From contig OZ034975.1 in assembly GCA_964030785.1 (NCBI GenBank), positions 1,682,701 through 1,746,700 on the forward strand: DNA of 64,000 nt. Direction: 5' to 3'. Shown in pieces: positions 54,674 to 64,000 of the stretch. The notes beneath the pieces are model-generated. The model had not been told where the DNA came from and searched no databases. It saw only the letters and a list, made by a program, of their open reading frames with translations. Positions within the stretch are counted from its first letter, which is position 1, and every line of letters begins with the position of its first letter. The position numbers and the translations under genes were made by a program. This stretch comes from Siderastrea siderea. Lineage: Eukaryota > Cnidaria > Anthozoa > Scleractinia > Rhizangiidae.

Positions 54674-56142
54674 TGTGTAAGGACATGTGATTGATTAGAG
54701 CTGTGGACTGGACTTGGTGGAGGGGCCGATGTTGGAGCAGGTGGCTGTAAAAGGCCAGGGCTTTCTCGGGTTGATGGAGGCGCGAGACAGCATGTGCAGT
54801 AGTATTCAACTATAAAACGAAAATTGTAAATGGCAGAGAGCCAGAACAATTGACGAAGAAAAAACATGACAAGAGAATTATTGGTGGTGCCTTTGTTGAT
54901 GATGTGTACAGCTGCTACATTGTCGCAATGAATAATGACATGACGGTTTGCCCACAAAGGGGCCCAGCGAAAGGCAGCAAAGACTTGTGCCAGTACTTCT
55001 TTATGATTGATATGAAGGTTTGCACATTCTGGGGAGTCTATCATAAAATGATGGTAGAGCCAATCACCTCTATAGTACGCACCTGCCGCTAATTGACATG
55101 CATCAGTATCCACATCAGTGATTGGATGGGTACTAAGGAAGGGACGCTGGTCATTAAAAACTTGCAAAAAGGAGTGCCACCATTTGATGTCTGCAAAGAA
55201 TTCTGATGAGAGTCTAGCCTTAGCAGAGGGAGACTGAAGGGAGTTCATCATGACTAAAAAAGGTCGAAGAAAAGTCCGTCCACCATACACCACCAAGCAA
55301 GCCCAATTCAGTTTACCTGCGAGTTGCCGCAACTGCCTCTTATTTGCCCGCCGCTTGGTCAGGAAGTTGGAGACTACAGTCTGGAGTTCAGCAAGCTTGC
55401 TAGATGGGAGGGACACTGAGCAGTGTTTGGTATCCAATTCTACACCCAAGAAAACTAGTTTCTGCGTGGGGCTGATCACTTTGTGCCAGCTGATAGAGAA
55501 CCCAAGTTCTTGGAGAAGCTGTAAGAGGGTGGAAAAAGCCAGCTGGCATTCCTCGTAGGTAGGGGCGATCACCCGGAAATCATCCAGGTAGACCACTACT
55601 GACGTGAATCCCCGTCTAACCATCATTCGGCGTACAGACTGAGTTAGGCGGAGTGTCATAAAAATACGTGGGATGATCATCATCCCCATTAAAACACCAT
55701 TGAAGCCCAGTAGCTGCGAAATTACTTGGGTGTATGGGGACTGAGCGATTGACAAGTCTATTTGTGCCATAGAATAATTAGGTTTGAGTAGTGCTATTGC
55801 ATCATCTAATGTTTGAAACTTATAGGAATGCGTGCTAAAGTGGTCATTAAGGGATTGACCATGAGGGCGAAAACAATCATGGATAAGTCGCACCTCGGAA
55901 GAATTAGGCTTGGGAATAGCTCCCAATGCACTAACAATAGTAGGTTTGGACTCGGTAATAACATAGTTGCCCTCACTGATTTTGCTTAAAATAGTCTGCT
56001 CGACTGCTGCTTTAACATCGGCACTGGTAGCTGATTTGTAATTCTTAGACTGCACCGGTGCAAAGTGGGTGCCTGGGGGAGCCAATTTGAACCCATTAGT
56101 AATGCCATCTATGAGGAATGTGCGGTCCTCGCCATTGCCCAA
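54421..56142 (-). pseudogene. Ngaro reverse transcriptase/RNase H with internal deletion
   Basis: The frame is open for 573 codons but damaged. It has SALGAIPKPNSSEVRLIHDC and YSMAQIDLS. Then about 35 residues are out of frame, and where the LPFG-type motif belongs there is a deletion that restores the frame at RLTQSVRRMM. The active site VVVYLDDFRV is present, and RNase H has VDTDACQLAAGAYYRG, INHKEVLAQVFAAFRW and HCDNVAAVHI. After about 54820 the frame runs over the YR gene. The lost motif makes RT inactive. Confidence 0.8.
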
Positions 56143-56187
56143 TTCTGCCAGCCAAAGATTAGAGTTTAAAGGTGAGGCTATGGGAAG

Positions 56188-57459
56188 TCATTGGGACCCG
56201 CCCAGAGGGGTGGGTGTAGAAGTGCCACTCTTAGGAGTCCCCTGATGACTGTAAAAAGGATGTGACTGGGCACATACCCTCCCATTGATCTTACGGTTAC
56301 AAGCATGAACAAAACTACAGTCCCGAAGACTACACCCCTTAATGCGATTATAATTCCTACAAACTACTTTGCCCTCAGGGGTGAGATTGGCAAAATCATT
56401 GCTCACTGAACCATTGTTGCTGTTAGATTTAGGGGGGAGAGGGATTTTGTTTGGGAAGAAGCTGAGATCGGCTCTAGGAGGACTGTGTGCAGGTGAGGAG
56501 AATCGTAACTCCACGGATGGTTGTACGTAGCCTGGAGATGACGAAATTCTTCATCATACTTGAGCACAGAAGCCCAAGAAAACGTAGTACTCAGCTCCAT
56601 GGTTTTACCCGTGTAGGCTAAATAATGTTGTACATCTGCTTGAGACGGCAGCCTACCTAACTGTAACAGAGTATGGAAAATCCAAGTGTTACCTATAACC
56701 CACTGAGCTAATGACACTTATTCTAATTTCGGTTTTTTGGAACTGAAAGATACAAGTGGCCTAGTAGAGCCCACTTCCGAGATAGTGTGTTCATCAAGTT
56801 TATCAATAAAGTCAATAATGCGTAGAACACGCTCACCCTTGTTGTCTTGAGCTGGCTTGAGGAACATCAAAGACTCCTGGACAGCTTGTGGCGGCAGAAG
56901 GGGTCCATCCCGTGCTAATTCCGGCCCCATAAGAAAACTTGGAGTTGCAGTGTTTTGCCCTGCTCTTTGCCCAGGGTTTCAGTGGAGGCTAACTTTGGCG
57001 CCTGCGAGCAGATCATCCAGCGGCGTTTTGGCAGCTGCTTGGGACGCCGTGTACAGCAGTTGCTCGAACATGGTGGTCGGCGAAGATGGAAGCTCTGTAG
57101 GTGCTAAGGCTGCCAACCTGCTTTCTGTCTCCGCAATGCTGTCTTTTAACTGCTGCGTACGACGCTGTTTGCGCAGGGCAGCTTCCTGGAGCTGTAACTC
57201 CCTAAGCCGGGCCACGAGCAGTTTCTCCTCGTGATCATCGTCCTCGGACTCTGCGTCATCGGTCACTGATGGTGATTTTTTCGTGTCCGCCGTATCTTTG
57301 CTTGGTGACACTGAGGAAGAAGTCGGTCCCGTCCAGTAGGGCCCTGGAGCTGAAAGTAAATGCACATCATGTGGAAGTTTACACCCCGGACATTTGGGTC
57401 ACCGCGTGTCCTCCGCCAAGGGAACTGAATTTGCGTAAGTTTCGGACTCAGAAGCCATA
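56188..57459 (-). pseudogene. Ngaro gag-like gene, several stops
   Basis: It starts MASESETYANSVPLAED at 57459, with TGA soon after (near 57402). A coiled-coil segment follows (EEKLLVARLRELQLQEAALR), then TGA at 56979, further frame to TAA at 56718, and a frameshift near 56520. The last part has a CCCH-type zinc finger (CRNYNRIKGCSLRDCSFVH) with a following Cys/His pair, as in DIRS/Ngaro gag proteins. Non-functional. Confidence 0.7.
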
Positions 57460-57769
57460 ACGATTTGCTAAAGTGTAGAGATTTGCTAAATTTGTACTAG
57501 CTACTAGCTCGATATTCTCGCTTTCAGAGCATATGAAAAGTAACCCGCCGGTATAGCAAAACTAGTCTATATTCGGTAACATCCTACTTTTACAATCATG
57601 CTGTATATTTACTTATCACTAGCCTCAAGTAATATAACTAGATATGTGGTTGCGAAACTGCGCTCGACCTTTCCACCACAAACTCACTATATGCAAGCCT
57701 GCCTGAGCCCCATAACCCTGGTTTATGATTTAGACAGGCATCACCTGAAAGCTGATGCTTCCCGTAAAG

Positions 57770-58500
57770 TGACATCAACAACAAATCACGAACTGCCGGC
57801 CATGCTAAGCTACAAGAACTCGAAAACAAATCAAAACAAGAACTCGCGTTTTTAAGGAATTACAAGTCCTTTAATGCCCTTCCTTATTGGATCTTCCACT
57901 TACAACACATGTGAGAGTTGTGAGTTGACGAAAAATTCGCATCTTTTAGCCATAAATCTGAGAAAAAAATTTCAACTGAGGTTTGATGTTTTTCAATTCC
58001 ATTCAATGGTTTTCGCGCGGCTACCGTGACCGTGGTCAGAGATAGGAAACTTCTGCCCGCTCTCGGAACCAATCAGATTGCAGGATTCGGAGGATACCGC
58101 CCGCTCGTGCACTGAGAAAAAATAATAGGTTATTATTATTATTCTACCCTTGCATTATCCGGATGCGTATGTCACTTTTTTTGAATGATCTACAACAGGG
58201 CATCTTGGCATAATTAAATCGCCTTAGATAGTGTTGCCTTATTAGCTTCACCTTCTAACACAGTTTGCGATGCAATAAAAGGTACTGTTCATTCTTCGTG
58301 TACACTGTTCAAAGTGAGAGTGTTTCACTATCATCCATAACGTGAGCCTCTACTTGTTTAAAACGTTCGATGAGTATTCTAAATAATCAGTCCTCGTAAA
58401 GTTTTGTTGTCGTCAGCTCTGTTTCCATACCTAGCTAAAGAAACGTTTTAGCTTTTAACTTTGTTACTGTGTTAGTTGTGGTTTTGTTGGATAAGTCCAT
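57770..58500. other. no gene; part of duplicated EAR flank
   Basis: 58140-58500 aligns with 40640-40980 and 46625-47060. The rest shows nothing recognisable. Confidence 0.5.
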
Positions 58501-58524
58501 TTGTTAGTTTTGTTTTATTACAAG

Positions 58525-59597
58525 TCAATTTGGGATCCATTTATACACTGCGCTGTTGATGTTGTATTTATTATCATTGTTCTTGTAATTTGCAAATGCC
58601 AGGTACGTATGACCATTGTATTCAAATGATGTCATATCCCTCGCTCCCTGAGTTGGTATCTCTTGGTAGGGAATGAACTGCTCTCCAGAGAACTGGTAAA
58701 TAATAGACTTTATGTCGGCTCCCTGACTGAGAGGATCCCACGCATTGGCCACACCTAGGAACGTTTGACCGCACATCACAAATGGATGCCAGGCGTAAGC
58801 TCCATGAGTGGGGATAGACTGAAAGAGAACGAACTTGCTGCCATCCCACTTGTAAATGAACGAGTCGATGTTGTATTCTCTTCCATTTTGCAGGTTGACA
58901 AAGGCGAGGAAGGTGTCACCGTTGATGTTGAAGGACTTCACATCTACTGCTCCATACGTCTGAAGAGACTGCAGTTTGACAAAGCTGTTTCCTGACCACT
59001 TGAACACAGCGGAGTGTACAGCATGCCCCTGCTGGGAGTTGAAATGGCTTGCAAAAGCAATGAAAGTTTCATTTTTTATTTTAAATGTCGTGCTTGCAAA
59101 ACCGGTTTGCTCTGTTCTCATCTCCTCAAACCTTTCAAACTGGTTGTCCTTCCATTTGTAGATGACTGAATTTTCATAGTAATTCGTAACGGCGAGAAAC
59201 AGTTCCTGGCCTATTTCAAAAAAATTAAAGCTTGTTGCATAATTTGTTGGAATGTTTTGTAAAACGTCAAACCGGTGTCGGCCATTCCACTGGTAAATAA
59301 CAGAGTGCTGTATATAGTGATAAGCAACAGCGAAGTAATATTTATCAGAGATGGTAAAATATTCGATGTCCTGTGCTCCGCTAGTGACCATGGTCTGGTA
59401 GTGGGAGAAAGTTCCAGTTGAATCGTTCATTTTGTAGATGACAGAGTGTGTGTTGCGGCCGTAACGATCACCATTACTTTTACGGTTGGCAAAAGCGAGA
59501 AACAGACTTCCATTGATGCTGAACTGTTCAACATCGCGAGCTGCGCTGGTTGGTAAATCTTGATACTTTTGGAAGTGGTGCAAACGTCTGGAACAAT
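58525..59597 (-). CDS. EAR-repeat protein, exon C (intact gene, copy 4)
   Basis: The acceptor TTTTTTTCTGTCAAAG (AG at 59598-59599) leads into [G]ATTGTTCC in phase 1, and the frame runs to TAA/TGA at 58525 after YKWIPN. It encodes about 356 residues with seven EAR/EPTP repeats, for example VEQFSINGSLFLAFANRKSN, VDVKSFNINGDTFLAFVNLQ and MTSFEYNGHTYLAFANYKNN. Seven repeats predict a seven-bladed propeller, used for extracellular binding in the EAR family (TSPEAR, LGI). Joined to exons A and B it gives a secreted protein of about 427 aa. The ligand is unknown. The 5' extension to 59703 is intron sequence read in frame. Confidence 0.85.
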
Positions 59598-60921
59598 CTT
59601 TGACAGAAAAAAAGCATGTTACATTTGACATCAAATTTACATTAAAACATATCAATGCCACGCAGAAAGAAACCCATCGTATGATTATGTCATTGAAAAG
59701 CATAATTGTGACAACTCAACAAATAATATTTTCTTTTAGTCTAGCACATTCCATGGCTTTCTTTTCATGAAAGCATGTACACAGTCTAAGGTACATACAA
59801 AATTGTCTTTTAACCAAAATTCCTGCCGTGAATGCGAAGCTGACTTCTGCTAAAAAAAATACTTTCTCATTACGTAAAGAAGGATTGCCTTGTTTTCCTG
59901 ATAATTTTCAAAAAATAAATGATGAGTTTAGGAAATCTTGTCCTGTTAAACAGTGTTAGAAGTCCTTAAGTATTCCTCATATGCTGAGTACAAGAACAAC
60001 TTGTATTCAGATTATCTTGGTTGTCTGGATTATGAGCTGGGGATGCATAGTTATTAGCAGTCTTTTTTATCTTTGAGTCCGTCGGTCAAAGAATCTTAAT
60101 AGACCCCTCATAGAATATTAAACAGAACTGAAATGACAATCGTTAAGATTCAGTTGGTACCTCTTACGAAAGATGACGGAAATTCTTGGGGGTAAAAATA
60201 AATTCGAGGCACATCCACGAACTAGTTCTCGTACCCTTATGGTTTCTTATTTGTATTTTTATTTTTATTGCTTTGATTCGAGCCAATACGTCGTGTTCAA
60301 ACACAACGAAAGTTTAACTGGTCGAGATGTTCTGGAACGTTCGCACAGTCACAATCGATCTATGCGTAACCGGAAAGAACTTAACATTCCACGGTTTAGA
60401 TTTTCATTGCCTAAGGCTTGCAAAGCGTTAGTCTCTTTAAATCGAAACAAGCAATTTCTGTACCACTGCATCAGATTTTGAACTCAGTTTTGGAGCATCG
60501 GCCCGTGGTTCTCGACCTGTCTCGTTCGGCAAATATTCGCACCAGACCACTACAATAAGATATAAATGTGCCACTATGCCTAAATGTTGACAAAAGATAA
60601 TGTAAAGACGTGGAACAAACTTCGTGATAATGTAAAGATACCAAAAGACATGGTACTTGAATCACTTGATGTCTGCTTGAAGGCACATGATTTGTGCTTC
60701 CCTCCATGGGATTTCGAACTTTTATTTACTTTTTATTAGATTTCTCGTCCATCTCACCTTTCCTTTCCCGTTTCTTTTCTTTTTTTGGGTAGCAGTTTCA
60801 GTTAGTCCCTTTTCAGCATTTTACACGACCTTCATTGTAATTAAGTAGCGAAAAGCCTTACTTTTAATCCCTCGTAGTGGTTATAGTACAAACCGAGCTC
60901 CATTTAGAGTTGACTACCTAC

Positions 60922-61047
60922 CTTCTGGGCATCTTTCAATTTCTTCAACTATTCTACCGAGTAAGTTCATAACCTCTTCTTGTTGTCTGTTGACTTCGTT
61001 CTTTTGCTTGTTAATCGGATCAGCGATCATCTGTTCCTCAGTGGAAG
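60922..61047 (-). CDS. EAR-repeat protein, exon B (intact gene)
   Basis: 126 nt, between acceptor CCTTTGCCTGCAG (AG at 61048-61049) and donor GAAG|GTAGGT (GT at 60920-60921). The first bases CT complete an Ala codon with the G left by exon A. The last G starts the Asp codon of exon C. It encodes ASTEEQMIADPINKQKNEV, NRQQEEV and EEIERCPE, a polar, Glu/Lys-rich helix likely to form a short coiled coil that could oligomerise the propeller. One Cys near the end could make an interchain bond. Confidence 0.7.
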
Positions 61048-61087
61048 CTGCAGGCAAAGGTATTGGCAACATTGTGAGAAAGACTAA

Positions 61088-61130
61088 GAGTATTCTTCTT
61101 TTACTACTATTACTACTACTACTACTACTA

Positions 61131-61193
<63 letters not shown>

Positions 61194-61216
61194 TACTACT
61201 ACTGCTATTTTTACTA

Positions 61217-61249
<33 letters not shown>

Positions 61250-61330
61250 CTTCTTCTTCTCAGTCTTCTTCTCCTCCTTCCCCTCCTCTTCTTCCTCCTC
61301 CACATCATCATCATCATCAGCACCATCATC
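61088..61330. repeat. (CTA)n-(TTC)n-(CAT)n compound microsatellite
   Basis: About 115 bp of CTA triplets, then TTC triplets, then CTC/CAT-rich DNA, in the A-B intron of the intact EAR gene and at the same spot relative to exon B as the array at 50343-51073. Confidence 0.95.
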
Positions 61331-61890
61331 ATCATTATTTTGTTCACTACCACCGATACATATGTTGAGCTTTTGATCGTTAGAACCAACCAATATTTTA
61401 CTTGAACAATGCCGCCATTTTCTGCGCGCGATGTCCATCAATGAACAATTGCTGAAGATTTTTGAGGTGTCACTCCAACCCCACTGAAAAGCCTCTTAAC
61501 AGGATATCCACTTTTCGTAACTCATAAGCCATAATATCCAAACTACAAACAAAATGATGGCGCAATCGGAGAAAACAAAAGTTTTCTAAACACATTTCCT
61601 CTGTTAGATTAAACTCGGTAAAACACAGTTGCGGTATTGACTGCACAACATGCACACCCCTATTAATTTTTTGCTTCTTGTATTAATTTGAATTCCTTTG
61701 ACACATCCTTTTCGTGCCTTCCCTAGGTGCCTTGCGTCAACAGTTGACCGGGTTAAGTCTAACATCTAACAACAAATTTCAACGCCAGAATTATTTTTCC
61801 AGGAAGCATCCTATCTCCTGCCGCCGGTCACTTAAAATATCTGAATAACTTAATGGCTGTGCTTCTATTTTCAACTATATTAATATTTAC

Positions 61891-61975
61891 CTCCAGAGCT
61901 TACTGGCTGCATTGCCATCACAGCCACTGGGGACACGATTACGAAGAGAAAGAACAGTGTTTTCTTAACAGCCAT
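61891..61975 (-). CDS. EAR-repeat protein, exon A (intact gene): signal peptide
   Basis: 85 nt: MAVKKTLFFLFVIVSPVAVM, then AMQPVSSG plus one base. The donor is GGAG|GTAAAT (GT at 61889-61890). A Lys-Lys start followed by a hydrophobic run and small residues is a classic signal peptide. I chose this ATG over the upstream in-frame ATG at 62149 because an acceptor-like CAACAG (61983-61984) precedes AATCAAGATGG and the same context is kept at both other exon A copies. A 5' UTR exon should lie further upstream. Confidence 0.75.
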
Positions 61976-62670
61976 CTTGATTCTGTTGCCAATGAAACAA
62001 GGACCCAAATGGTTAGTTGTAAACAATGTTTCTTCATTTGATCTGAGGTAAATCTCCATTAAGCAAAAACAACCGTATGATGTTGTTTTCCATTCAGGGT
62101 CCATTGTAAACGAGGACGCTATTATCTGTCTTGTTTTTATTTTTTGCATTGCTAAAGATATAACTTATTTGTCTTCTTTATTTTGTCTGATCGTGAGGAC
62201 AGAAAAACTTGAAAATAACGTTGACACCTAGTAGAAAAATGCAAAAGTAAAGCAAAACGCAAATAAAACAAAATAAAGAAATTCCCACATTCCGTTTCAC
62301 CACATACCTCAGAGTTTGGAAACTTTCTGATCTGTGATATGTCTTCCTTTAAACTCGGACGGAGTATGTAACTTACTGCTTATTTTAACAGGCAATAAAA
62401 AACAATTTGTTTGATTTTCACCTGGTGGAGGAGAAACTGTTTGAATTATTAATCAGTCGTTGGAAATTATGTGAAAAAGGCAGCACATTTTGCGTTTTGC
62501 AAAGCGTGCGTTTGCCTATTTTCCCAGCAAGAATTTAAATTTTAGGGAATTTAAAAAGTACTAATTACATTTTAAAAAGAAGTGCCGTGTGAACGTAGGT
62601 GTAGTCTCAAGGAATTAAGAACAATTAAAGGGAAAAGAAGATTTCTGTATAATAGCAGTGAAGTTATAAA

Positions 62671-63723
62671 TTTAATGACTAACACGACGTTTTTAAGTCT
62701 TACAAACATGTTTCGGCAGATACGTCTGCCATCTTCATTGTGAATCTGAACATAATGTGAAATAGAGTTTAAATAGTGAAGAAATTACAATAATAATGGC
62801 AGTGATTAAGACAAATGTAATGGTAATGAATAAATTAACAGAAAGTTTTAAATTCACGTGCTTGACCTGCGCATTGAGTGCAAGTTTTTCCCAAAGTATG
62901 TATAGCGCTTCTTTGATCTTAAGTGCAAACCGCGAAGAGGCCTGATCGATAATGGCAAAACTGTCAAGGGAGCACGCAGAGCGACATTCTTTTGAGCCCT
63001 CAAGGTGCTTGAAAATGTGCGAGGCCCTGTCCGTTTCCAAGTGTTCCCTTACACGTGTGCTAAAGTGTCGGGTGGTCTCACCGACACAGCAGGCAGCACA
63101 GCCTGCACACGAGAATTTGCTAACACAATGTTTACATTGTTGTTTACATTGTTGTTTACATTGTTACATTGTTGCATGTAAACATTTGTGTTAGCATTTT
63201 CTTCTTTCAAAGTAGGTAGTCTATTAAGTGTGAAAGACCCTATCCCCAGTGGACTCAGATCATGTGTGGTTTATAAATTCTCGTGTACAGGCTGTGCCGC
63301 CTGCTATGTCGGGAAGACCACCCAACACTTTAGCACACGTGTAAGGGAACACTTGGAAACGGACAGGGCCTCGCACATTTTCAAGCACCTTGAGGGCTCA
63401 AAAGAATGTCGCTCTGCGTGCTCCCTTGACAGTTTTGCCATTATCGATCAGGCCTCTTCGCGGTTTGCACTTAAGATCAAAGAAGCGTTACACATACTTT
63501 GGGAATAACCTACACTCAATGCGCAGGTCAAGCACGTGAATTTAAAACTTTCTGTTTAATTTATTCATTACAATTACAATTGTCTTAATCACTGCCATTA
63601 TTATTGTAATTTCTTCACTATTTAAACTCTATTGCACATGATGTTCAGATTCACAATGAAGATGGCAGACGTATCTGCCGAAACATGTTTATAAAACTTA
63701 AAAACGTCGTGTTAGTCATTAAA
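62671..63723. mobile_element. Penelope-like 3' end as head-to-head inverted pair
   Basis: The left arm 62671-63118 (minus) and right arm 63274-63723 (plus) are near-identical inverted copies of a PLE 3' end. A 15-bp direct repeat AAAAGAAGATTTCTG flanks the insertion at 62633-62647 and 63721-63735, though 23 bases separate the left repeat from the left arm. The 155-bp spacer is itself a hairpin (TGCTAACACAATGTTTACA ... TGTAAACATTTGTGTTAGCA) with TTTACATTGTTG repeated three times. Confidence 0.8.
63188..63508 (+). pseudogene. PLE GIY-YIG endonuclease domain, right copy
   Basis: CVVYKFSCTGCAACYVGKTT (GIY-YIG variant with Cys connector) is followed by HFSTRVREHLETDRASHIFKHLEG and a C-terminal helix, ending in TAA after ILWE. 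The RT is missing. The inverted left copy (62735-63040, minus) carries the same C-terminal half but reads through that stop position (WEKLALNAQ). Confidence 0.7.
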
Positions 63724-63739
63724 AGAAGATTTCTGGCCC

Positions 63740-64000
63740 TTTCATTCACTATATGTCATTGACTGTATGTCAAACGGTTATCCATTCCAGCTGGTTGGTT
63801 GTGTGGCTTAACAGCGGAGAATAACTTTGAAAAAAATGTTGAATACCGATTATTACACGGAAAAAATATAGCTTAACGGAAATGCATGTTTTACTGTCGA
63901 CTTATTCAGTTATTTTTGCCCCATGTGAGCAGGGCATTAGCTAAATGTGTCACAGAGTGGAAATATAACAGAAACTATTTGCATTTTAAGGTAAATTGCG
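63740..64000. other. no recognisable feature
   Basis: Short AT-rich end of the window, nothing supportable. Confidence 0.3.

Larger units (their letters stand above)
52988..57767 (-). mobile_element. Ngaro/DIRS-type tyrosine-recombinase retrotransposon
   Basis: Minus orientation. Split direct repeats are visible. One sequence occurs at 57475-57767 (5' end) and 53219-53505. Another (CTAAATCACACAACCAAAAC...) occurs at 53506-53624 and 52988-53106. The order on the minus strand is A1 - gag - RT/RH - YR - B1 - A2 - B2, the Ngaro arrangement. gag and RT are broken. No target duplication is expected for this class. Confidence 0.85.

Noticed and set aside
61084..61441. Arg/Ser-rich and Lys-rich frames near 61.1-61.4 kb
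   Set aside because: Microsatellite translation within an intron of the EAR gene.

Overview
This is 64 kb of animal nuclear DNA, AT-rich and full of repeats. It has no operons, ribosomal RNA genes or CRISPR arrays. It most likely comes from a cnidarian, probably an anthozoan such as a stony coral. That guess rests on a local array of secreted EAR (epitempin/EPTP) repeat genes and on the mix of Penelope-like, Ngaro/DIRS, Gypsy and Polinton-type elements. It is an inference from gene and repeat content, not from a species match.

The only host genes I can support form a minus-strand family of EAR-repeat proteins. Each full unit has three coding exons joined by phase-1 introns. Exon A is an 85-nt signal-peptide exon. 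Exon B is a 126-nt helical/coiled-coil exon. Exon C is one exon of about 1.07 kb carrying seven EAR repeats, which should fold as a seven-bladed propeller. The best unit is A 61891-61975, B 60922-61047, C 58525-59597, about 427 aa. A second intact exon C (40987-42068) has no A or B exon nearby. Two more exon C copies (17542-18585 and 47071-48120) are pseudogenes. Extra exon A copies lie at 14070-14154 and 30023-30107, and extra exon B copies at about 11.8, 22.4 and 50.2 kb. Flanking DNA is duplicated along with the genes, so the locus grew by segmental duplication and then decayed.

Region by region: 1.5-4.15 kb is a decayed Penelope-like element (PLE) with inverted ends. 5.64-10.16 kb is a 4.5-kb Polinton/Maverick-like derivative with 6-bp target duplications, long TIRs, a broken zinc-finger/P-loop ATPase fragment and a 2.9-kb, 22-bp minisatellite. 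11.8-18.6 kb holds EAR exon relics and small TIR elements. 18.6-23.4 kb is a nest of tRNA-derived SINEs, (TA)n tracts, PLE fragments with hammerhead-ribozyme-like motifs and a duplicated block. 25.4-26.5 kb is a 113-bp satellite. 28.6-29.75 kb is a LINE fragment. 32.0-38.4 kb is a Gypsy LTR retrotransposon whose gag is split by a 1.6-kb palindromic TTAA element. 39.8-48.1 kb holds two duplicated blocks, each a 21-bp minisatellite plus an EAR exon. 49.0-49.8 kb is an ATCGAT-rich TIR element. 50.3-51.1 kb is a triplet/hexamer microsatellite. 53.0-57.8 kb is a Ngaro-type tyrosine-recombinase retrotransposon with split direct repeats. 58.5-62 kb is the intact EAR gene. 62.6-63.7 kb is a PLE tail in a head-to-head inverted pair with a target duplication.

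Most long open frames in repeats (the 22-bp, 21-bp, 113-bp and CTA arrays) are by-products of repeat periodicity, not genes.
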